The notes below the pieces were generated by a model, which was not told the DNA's origin, did not search any database, and saw only the letters and a program-made list of their open reading frames with translations. Below, piece by piece: positions 57,966-64,000 of a stretch of DNA of 64,000 bases (positions within the stretch are counted from its first letter, which is position 1; every line of letters begins with the position of its first letter). This stretch comes from JAGVSR01 sp963786675. GTDB lineage: Bacteria > Pseudomonadota > Alphaproteobacteria > Rhizobiales > Hyphomicrobiaceae. The translations under genes were made by a program, and so were the position numbers. The stretch is from the NCBI GenBank assembly GCA_963786675.1, contig CAWAZY010000004.1:372001-436000 (forward strand), written 5' to 3'.

Positions 57966-58877
57966 TCAATCGTCGCGATGCTTAAGCCGCCCTTCCGCCA
58001 CGCCGAGAGCATCAGAGAGACGGGCCGTCGCCGATCCCGGCTTCAGCGGCTTTTGCTGGCTCTCATGCGGCGACCACGCCGTCATTACCAGAAGTTCGAA
58101 CGTCGCCGGGATGCGGCCATCGGGGTCCGCGAAGCGGTCCGCATAGATCTCCACGGCACGGCCCAGCAGCCGTCGGCTGACCGGTGTCCGGCTGCGGTCC
58201 GTCATCACGTTGCCCGCGCCCATGGCCCTGAGATCCTGCATCAATGCCAGCACCGATCCATATCGAACCTTGAAGACATCGGCGTCGACAACGGGCAGCG
58301 CGAACCCGGCGCGTTGCAGAAGCCCCCCCAAATCGCGCACATCGGCAAAGGGCGACACGCGCGGCGACACGCCGCCCCGGACCTCGGTCTCCGCCGCGAT
58401 CCAGGCCTGACGCAGTTCGGTCAGCGTCGTGCCGCCGAAGAGCCCGCCAAGGAACAATCCATCCGGACGCAGGACCTGCCGGATCTGCAGTAGAACGCCG
58501 GGCAGATCGTTGACGAATTGAAACGTCGGCCCCGCGACTGCAAGGTCAAATGATCCTGGCGCGAAGGGCAGGGCCTCTTCGTCGGCAACCACGCCCGCGC
58601 TGACCCGCCCGGACAGCATCTCCGCTATCGTTTCGGTTTCGACGAGATGTTCGAACTGGTGCACGCTTTGCAGCTTGGCCGCGATCCGGCCACGGTGTGC
58701 GCCGGCAACAAGCACGTGTTGGAATGTGCGCTGGATAAACGCCAGGCGATCCGTCACGTCCTCGGAAAATCGCTCGAGAAGAAAGTCAGGCCCGGATCCT
58801 GCAAGAGCAGCAAGGGCTGCACGCGCCCGGCGTTGACGCAACAGAGCGCGATCGAAAATGTGAGGTGCGCCGCTCAT
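57966..58877 (-). CDS. SAM-dependent methyltransferase (BioC/NDUFAF5-like)
   Basis: A 303-residue class I methyltransferase. HIFDRALLRQRRARAA at the start is characteristic of the alphaproteobacterial relatives of the mitochondrial complex I factor NDUFAF5. A SAM fold follows, with LPFAPGSFDLAVAGPTFQFVNDLPGVLLQI. NDUFAF5 hydroxylates an arginine of complex I despite its methyltransferase fold; the bacterial role is not established. It is divergent from comF, an arrangement common in the group. Confidence 0.87.
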   Translation of the reverse strand: MSGAPHIFDRALLRQRRARAALAALAGSGPDFLLERFSEDVTDRLAFIQRTFQHVLVAGAHRGRIAAKLQSVHQFEHLVETETIAEMLSGRVSAGVVADEEALPFAPGSFDLAVAGPTFQFVNDLPGVLLQIRQVLRPDGLFLGGLFGGTTLTELRQAWIAAETEVRGGVSPRVSPFADVRDLGGLLQRAGFALPVVDADVFKVRYGSVLALMQDLRAMGAGNVMTDRSRTPVSRRLLGRAVEIYADRFADPDGRIPATFELLVMTAWSPHESQQKPLKPGSATARLSDALGVAEGRLKHRDD

Positions 58878-58999
58878 GAAGTCATCCGATCGTATCCGTC
58901 ATTGGCCCGGCCATGTCCCTACGTCGTCCAAGCGAGCGTGATATCCGCCCATCGCATCACAGGGCTCGCCTAGCATGCCAAGTCGCGGTATTATAGTTT

Positions 59000-59803
59000 A
59001 TGCCGGACAGCGATCCCAGAAGCCTTCGTACACCGCCACTTCGGCGGATGGGCCATGCGATGCGCGCCCGGGTCGGCTCTGCGCTGGCGCAGATGAGCGA
59101 CCTCGTTGTGCCGCCGGCGTGTCTCTCCTGTCGCGAACCTATGACGGCCCACGATACATTGTGCGCCGCCTGCTGGACGGAAATCGATTTCATCCGCCCA
59201 CCCTTGTGCGACAAGCTCGGATTGCCGTTGCCCTTTGCCACCGGCGATGTCTGTCTGTCGGCGGCCGCGATGGCCGACCCGCCCGTCTATGATCGCACGC
59301 GGGCGGTGGCGCATTACACGGGCCTTATGCGGCGGCTCATTCACGAGTTGAAGTTCCACGACCGAGACGAACTTGTTCGATTACTTGGCGGCTGGCTCTC
59401 GGAAGCGGGTTCCGGGCTCCTGAGCGACGCTGATCTCATCGTTCCGGTGCCGCTCAGCCGGATGCGGTTGATGCACCGCCGCTTCAATCAATCCGCCCGG
59501 CTGGCCCAGGACGTCTCCCGGCGCACCCACGTCGCCTTCGATCCCCTGTCGCTGATCCGTGTGAGAGCCACCGCGTCGCAAGTCGGCTTGTCGCGGACGG
59601 AACGCATCGAGAATGTGCGCAGCGCCTTCGCGGTGCCGGACCAGCGGCGCGGTTGCATCGAGGGCCGACGCATCGTGCTGCTGGATGACGTGGTGACCAC
59701 CGGGGCGACAGTCTCGGCAGCCACGCGCGTGCTGCGCAATGCCGGAGCGGACCGGGTCGACGTGCTGGCCTTGGCGCTGGCGACCGGCGAGGGCCTCGAC
59801 TGA
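59000..59803 (+). CDS. comF: ComF-family phosphoribosyltransferase-like protein
   Basis: A 267-residue ComF-like protein. The N-terminal zinc-ribbon-type Cys pairs (CLSC and CAAC, near residues 42 and 57) are followed by a type I phosphoribosyltransferase domain with the PRPP loop VLLDDVVTTGATV. RFNQSARLAQDVSRR is typical. In competent bacteria ComF aids DNA uptake; in alphaproteobacteria its role is unknown. The start could also be at 59048 or 59060, as no ribosome site is clear at 59000. Confidence 0.9.
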   Translation: MPDSDPRSLRTPPLRRMGHAMRARVGSALAQMSDLVVPPACLSCREPMTAHDTLCAACWTEIDFIRPPLCDKLGLPLPFATGDVCLSAAAMADPPVYDRTRAVAHYTGLMRRLIHELKFHDRDELVRLLGGWLSEAGSGLLSDADLIVPVPLSRMRLMHRRFNQSARLAQDVSRRTHVAFDPLSLIRVRATASQVGLSRTERIENVRSAFAVPDQRRGCIEGRRIVLLDDVVTTGATVSAATRVLRNAGADRVDVLALALATGEGLD

Positions 59804-59937
59804 GGCCGAGGGGCGGCCTCCAGTGCCCGCGCAGGTGTGAAAATGCACGCAATTGTGGCCTGCGGGGTTGGCGAATTGCGCGCGAATGACCATAATTGCA
59901 GTGAAATCAAAACACCCGGCCAAGGATAGACGCTGCG

Positions 59938-60195
59938 ATGCAGAAGATCGTGATCTACACAGCCTCCCTCTGCCCCTACTGTCATCTCGCAAAGGAGCTG
60001 TTGCGGACCAAGGGTGCCGAGTTCGAGGAAGTCGACGTGACCGGACGGTCCGACCTGCGCGCGGCGATGGCCGCAAAGGCCGGCGGACGCTCCACCGTCC
60101 CTCAGATCTGGATTGGCGAAACCCACGTCGGGGGCTGTGACGATCTGCACGAACTCGACCGCGACGGTAAACTCGACAGCCTGATCGCCGCCTGA
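59938..60195 (+). CDS. grxC: Glutaredoxin 3
   Basis: An 85-residue dithiol glutaredoxin with active site CPYC (residues 12-15), the TVPQIWIGE cis-proline loop and the GGCDDLHEL glutathione-binding segment. It reduces disulfides with glutathione in the cytoplasm. It lies between comF and the nitrilase-family gene, the usual order in this bacterial group. Confidence 0.95.
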   Translation: MQKIVIYTASLCPYCHLAKELLRTKGAEFEEVDVTGRSDLRAAMAAKAGGRSTVPQIWIGETHVGGCDDLHELDRDGKLDSLIAA

Positions 60196-60266
60196 TCACG
60201 CCACTTCACCGACACTCCACGGCCTAGACCGCCATCCACCCGAAAAATTTTCCCCAACGAGAGACC

Positions 60267-61121
60267 ATGACCAGCGATTCTCCGCGTCCGCGCTTCCGCG
60301 CCGCCCTTGTCCAGATGTGCTCGGGCCGCTCCGTCGATCCAAACGTCGCCGAAGCCGTGCGCCTGATCCGGGAAGCGGCGGCGGGAGGCGCGCATTATGT
60401 GCAGACGCCCGAGGTGACGACGCTCATGGAACTGGAGAGCGCGAAACTTTTCGCGGCGACGGCCCCGGAGGAAGAAAACCCCGCGCTGGTGGTATTCCAG
60501 GCACTGGCCCGTGAGCTGGCGATTTGGCTGCACATCGGGTCCATGCCGATCAAGCTCAGCCCGGCCAAGATTGCCAATCGCGCTTACGTCATCTCGCCGA
60601 TGGGAGAGATCACGGCGCGCTACGACAAGATCCACATGTTCGATGTCGATTTGCCGGGCGGCGAGAGTTACCGCGAAAGCAAAAACTACGCGCCGGGCGA
60701 AAGTGCCGTGATCGCCAATTTGCCGTGGGGCAAGCTGGGCCTGTCGATCTGCTATGACCTGCGGTTTCCGCATCTCTACCGGACGCTGGCCAAATCCGGC
60801 GCCACGATGCTCGCCATTCCGGCCGCCTTCACAAAACTGACCGGCGAAGCGCACTGGCACACGCTGTTGCGTGCCCGCGCCATCGAATGCCAATGTTTCG
60901 TTTTCGCCGCCGCGCAGGGTGGCCGCCATGAGCACGGCCGTGAGACCTACGGGCACAGCCTCATCATCTCACCTTGGGGCCAGATCCTCGCCGAAGGCGG
61001 CGTGACGCCCGGGGTCATATTCGCCGACATCGACATGCAGGCTGTTACCGAGGCGCGCGCGCGCGTACCGTCGCTCGGCCACGACCGGCCGTTCAAGGTC
61101 GAAACCATGGGACCCGCGTAA
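60267..61121 (+). CDS. Carbon-nitrogen hydrolase (Nit-type amidase)
   Basis: A 284-residue nitrilase-superfamily amidase. The catalytic triad is visible: Glu in QTPEVTTLMEL, Lys in RYDKIHMFDVDLPGG, and Cys in LSICYDLRFPHLYR. It is closest in type to Nit1/Nit2, which remove deaminated glutathione or keto-acid amides; next to a glutaredoxin gene a glutathione-repair role is reasonable but inferred. Confidence 0.92.
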   Translation: MTSDSPRPRFRAALVQMCSGRSVDPNVAEAVRLIREAAAGGAHYVQTPEVTTLMELESAKLFAATAPEEENPALVVFQALARELAIWLHIGSMPIKLSPAKIANRAYVISPMGEITARYDKIHMFDVDLPGGESYRESKNYAPGESAVIANLPWGKLGLSICYDLRFPHLYRTLAKSGATMLAIPAAFTKLTGEAHWHTLLRARAIECQCFVFAAAQGGRHEHGRETYGHSLIISPWGQILAEGGVTPGVIFADIDMQAVTEARARVPSLGHDRPFKVETMGPA

Positions 61122-61149
61122 TCCGGAACGGCGTCGATTGGAACCCGTA

Positions 61150-61419
61150 TCAGCGCGACTTGCTGTCCAGGCCGAGCGCCACCAGCGTGTGCCAGACCGC
61201 AGCTTCGACATCCGCAACTTTGAATAAGGCGCCATTGTAGCCGGCCGGCGTCCATTCCAGTACGCCCAGCACGGCCCGCCACACACCCCGGAAATGGCCC
61301 GCGCGATGGATAACGACCCGCCCCTCGTCATCGAGTTCTACGGCATAACCCTTCGCGATCAGGGTCGGGTCGACCCGCAGCCTCTCCAACAGCCGCAACT
61401 CCAATTCTTGATCGCTCAT
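61150..61419 (-). CDS. 89-residue hypothetical protein
   Basis: A small soluble protein starting MSDQELELRLLERL with VELDDEGRVVIHRAGHFRGVW in the middle. No family is recognised; no membrane segment or signal. It is convergent with the nitrilase-family gene, 28 bases away. Confidence 0.55.
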   Translation of the reverse strand: MSDQELELRLLERLRVDPTLIAKGYAVELDDEGRVVIHRAGHFRGVWRAVLGVLEWTPAGYNGALFKVADVEAAVWHTLVALGLDSKSR

Positions 61420-61724
61420 GCTACCTTACTCGATTGTTCAAAGTTTAGACAAATATATTGCAGAATATTTCTAGCGTTTGCTTGGAACACGCAAAGTTAT
61501 TTGCTCTCATCTGCGAAGAAAGGGAAGGTAAATGCCGCGCATACCTTACGGGTTTGACTATGCGCAAAAACGACCTTTAACGATTTACGTTTTGAAGTGA
61601 TGAGGCGTGCGCAGACGTAGTCGGGGCCCGCCGCCTTGCGCGCGTCTTCACAAGCCCGTCAAACCCAGTCCTTAAATGAAATCCAACTGGAGGCCGCGCG
61701 GGCCTCCGCAACGATCCGGTGCCC
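61420..61724. other. AT-rich intergenic region upstream of phoX
   Basis: 305 bases, clearly richer in A/T (61430-61600) than the rest of the window. It separates the divergent 89-residue gene and the PhoX gene and should hold both promoters. I looked for Pho-box repeats (CTGTCAT-type) and saw none convincing. GGCCGCGCGGGCC near 61693-61705 is a short inverted repeat. Confidence 0.4.
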
Positions 61725-63710
61725 ATGACCCATAAGCCCAGTGCCCCCAATCTGCCTTTCGACCAAAGCGAGGACCACTCGTCGAATCCGACAGGTCATG
61801 CGACCTTGGGGGACATCCTGGCCGAACGGCTGAACCGCCGCGATCTCATGCGCGGCGCATTGGCGGTCAGCGTGGCTGCAACTGCGTTAAGTCCATTGGC
61901 GCTGAAGCATGCGCGGCCGGCCATGGCCGGCGGAACTGACGGGGCCGGCGGAGCCGATGGAACCTTCAGCTTTGCGGAAGTCGCGGCGGGCTCCGATCAC
62001 ACCCATCATGTCGCGGAAAGCCATGCCGCCGACATTCTCATTCGTTGGGGCGATGCGGTTCTGCCGGGTGCGCCGCCATTCGATCCGCAGGCACAATCCG
62101 CTGACAAGCAGGCCGCGCAGTTCGGCTACAACAACGACTTCATTGGATTTCTACCGATCGGTAGCGGCTCCGACCATGGCCTGCTCGTGATCAACCACGA
62201 GTATACAAACGACGAACTCATGTTCCCTGGACTGGAGGGCCCGTCCCGGCCCGATCGCGTCGCGGCATTGTCCGAAGCGCAGGTCCGCACCGCCATGGCA
62301 GCCCACGGCGGCAGCGTGTTGGAAATCCGCCGCAGCGACGGACGTTGGACCATCGTGAGAGACTCGCGGTTCGCACGCCGCATCACCGCGACGACGCCCA
62401 TGGACATCACAGGCCCCGCGGCCGGGCACGCTCTACTTAGGACATCCGCCGATCCCGAAGGCCGGACTGTGCTCGGCATGCTCAACAACTGCGCGGGCGG
62501 TGTGACGCCGTGGGGGACGTGGCTGACGTGCGAAGAGAACTTCAACTTCTATTTCTGGGGCAAGGCGATCGCCAATACGCTGCCTCAGGCTGAAGCCCTC
62601 GACCGTTACGGCGTTCCTGAAGACTATTATCCATGGGGCAAATACGAGGCGCGCTTTGATCTGGCCCGCGAACCAAATGAGTGCCATCGCTTCGGGTGGG
62701 TGGTCGAAATCGATCCGTTCGATCCCGCTTCCGTGCCCAAGAAGCGCACCGCACTTGGCCGTTTCAAACACGAGGGCGCCGGCAATATCGTCAACCGCGA
62801 CGGACGCTTTGTCGTCTACCAGGGCGATGATCAACGCTTCGACTACGTCTACAAGTTCGTCACCGCGGGCAAGGTCGATCCTGCAAACCGGGCTGCCAAT
62901 GCCGATCTGCTCGACAGTGGCACGCTGTACGTGGCCCGCTTCGACGCCGACGGGCGCGGACAGTGGCTGCCGCTGGTTGCGGGTGAGCCGAAACTCGCCG
63001 CGTTCAAGGATCAAGGCGAAATCCTAATCCACACGCGGCTCGCGGCCGATGCGCTCGGCGCGACGAAGATGGACCGGCCGGAAGACGTGGAAGCCAACCC
63101 GAAGACCGGCAAGGTCTACCTGATGCTGACCAACAACAAGGAGCGCAAGACCTCCGGCAAAAAGGGGATCGATGCCGCCAATCCGCGCGCTGAAAACCGC
63201 TTCGGGCACATCATCGAAATCACGCCGGACGATGGCGACCACGCCGCGGAGGGTTTCAGCTGGGAGATCCTGGTACGCTGCGGCGACCCCGCCATTGCCG
63301 AGGTCGGCGCGACGTTCAATCCCGCCACATCGCGCGACGGCTGGTTCGGCATGCCCGACAACTGTGCCATCGACGCCGACGGCCGGTTGTGGATCGCGAC
63401 CGACGGCAACAATCTCAAGGCGACGGGCCGGGCCGATGGATTGTTCGCCTTGGAGACCGACGGCCCCTTGCGCGGCACCTCCCGTCTCTTCTTCCGCTGT
63501 CCGGACGGGGCGGAGTTGTGCGGGCCGTGCTTCACCCCCGATCTGGATACGCTGTTCGTGGCGGTCCAGCATCCTGGCGAGTCGGAAGACCCTAAATTTG
63601 CAGCAACCTTCGAAGCGCCTACGACGCGCTGGCCAGACTTCGATCCGCAGATGCCGCCCCGACCCAGCGTGGTGGCCATCACCCGCACCGGGGGCGGCAA
63701 AATCGGCTAG
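61725..63710 (+). CDS. phoX: Tat-exported PhoX-family phosphatase
   Basis: About 661 residues, DUF839/PhoX family, calcium- and iron-dependent alkaline phosphatases of the periplasm. A twin-arginine signal lies near residues 36-70 (NRRDLMRGALAVSVAATAL). Conserved features are WGDAVLPGAPPFDP, INHEYTNDELMFPG, TCEENFNFYFWG, GRFKHEGAG and FGMPDNCAIDADGRLWIATDG. Length is typical for the long PhoX branch. Two possible starts six bases apart (GTG 61719, ATG 61725) both lack a clear ribosome site. Many members have not been tested for activity. Confidence 0.88.
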   Translation: MTHKPSAPNLPFDQSEDHSSNPTGHATLGDILAERLNRRDLMRGALAVSVAATALSPLALKHARPAMAGGTDGAGGADGTFSFAEVAAGSDHTHHVAESHAADILIRWGDAVLPGAPPFDPQAQSADKQAAQFGYNNDFIGFLPIGSGSDHGLLVINHEYTNDELMFPGLEGPSRPDRVAALSEAQVRTAMAAHGGSVLEIRRSDGRWTIVRDSRFARRITATTPMDITGPAAGHALLRTSADPEGRTVLGMLNNCAGGVTPWGTWLTCEENFNFYFWGKAIANTLPQAEALDRYGVPEDYYPWGKYEARFDLAREPNECHRFGWVVEIDPFDPASVPKKRTALGRFKHEGAGNIVNRDGRFVVYQGDDQRFDYVYKFVTAGKVDPANRAANADLLDSGTLYVARFDADGRGQWLPLVAGEPKLAAFKDQGEILIHTRLAADALGATKMDRPEDVEANPKTGKVYLMLTNNKERKTSGKKGIDAANPRAENRFGHIIEITPDDGDHAAEGFSWEILVRCGDPAIAEVGATFNPATSRDGWFGMPDNCAIDADGRLWIATDGNNLKATGRADGLFALETDGPLRGTSRLFFRCPDGAELCGPCFTPDLDTLFVAVQHPGESEDPKFAATFEAPTTRWPDFDPQMPPRPSVVAITRTGGGKIG

Positions 63711-63980
63711 GACTTTGGCCTGCGGGCCCAGCATTGAGGCTGGTGGGCCACATTCTGATTAAGGCATTGATTTAAATGAATATATATCGCTATTTTCCAT
63801 GATGCAGATCAGGCGGCGCAGCGTGGCATGTTCGCGCTGCAGCATCTGGATTGCTGCTATGCAGCATTGGCAGTTTATATAGATCCTTCAGCACCTTAAA
63901 TATCGTCCGTCGGCGTGCTGGAGAGTGGCCCGCAAGAACGGCCCGGCAGCCTGTCCCGACGATCATGAAAGGACTGCCAA

Positions 63981-64000
63981 ATGACGACGTTAAACATCAC
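63981..64000 (+). CDS. Start of a gene cut by the right edge
   Basis: ATG at 63981 opens a frame MTTLNI that runs off the window, with AAGGA at 63968-63972 eight bases upstream. Only six complete codons are visible, so no product can be named. Confidence 0.5.

Overview
The window looks like chromosomal DNA of a GC-rich alphaproteobacterium, most likely of the order Hyphomicrobiales (Rhizobiales). The evidence is the ethylmalonyl-CoA pathway genes, the order bolA / J-domain protein / cobS / cobT, the divergent aroK-aroB versus small protein / xerD arrangement, the comF-grxC-nitrilase run, and three promoter sequences of the EcfG (general stress sigma factor) type. I found no rRNA, tRNA, CRISPR array, prophage or insertion sequence. 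This is mostly core chromosome with a few accessory genes.

Layout. 0-6.3 kb: ethylmalonyl-CoA pathway (ecm cut by the left edge, ccr, mcd) with two membrane proteins. 6.5-19 kb: envelope proteins (two MltB-type transglycosylases, a DUF937-OmpA fusion, a DM13 protein), a cobalamin-binding-like protein, an SDR, the nadD-rsfS-rlmH operon and a SulP transporter. 19-27.8 kb: a repeat-containing small protein, lepA, a fusion of a periplasmic binding protein with a pentameric ligand-gated ion channel, ppk2, an alpha/beta hydrolase, a membrane protein and a GNAT. 28-32.5 kb: a giant RTX protein. 32.6-43.7 kb: a nuclease-like protein, a CarD regulator with a histone-H1-like tail, a ferredoxin, a Suv3-like helicase coupled to an S4 protein, a DUF3108 protein, rpmB, a phytase-like protein, an XRE regulator and bolA. 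43.8-48.1 kb: J-domain protein, cobS, an unknown gene and cobT. 48.2-54.7 kb: CorC/HlyC transporter, aroB and aroK facing a 48-residue membrane protein, a large exported protein and xerD. 54.8-63.7 kb: prolyl aminopeptidase, actP with DUF485, a methyltransferase, comF, grxC, a nitrilase-family hydrolase and a Tat-exported PhoX phosphatase. A further gene starts 20 bases before the right edge.

How the genes connect. Ccr, Ecm and Mcd are three consecutive steps of acetyl-CoA assimilation. Ecm needs adenosylcobalamin, and cobS/cobT encode part of the aerobic cobaltochelatase for that cofactor. PPK2, PhoX and the phytase-like protein relate to phosphate or polyphosphate handling.

Two cross-cutting observations matter. 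First, eight conserved genes (SulP, lepA, RTX, helicase, J-domain protein, cobS, cobT, aroK) are each broken by one apparent single-base insertion. Removing one base restores family-typical lengths (lepA 600, cobS 334, cobT 631 residues). I annotate each as one gene and regard sequencing error as the likeliest cause. Second, three perfect GGAAC-N16-CGTT promoters lie in intergenic DNA upstream of three genes of unknown function.
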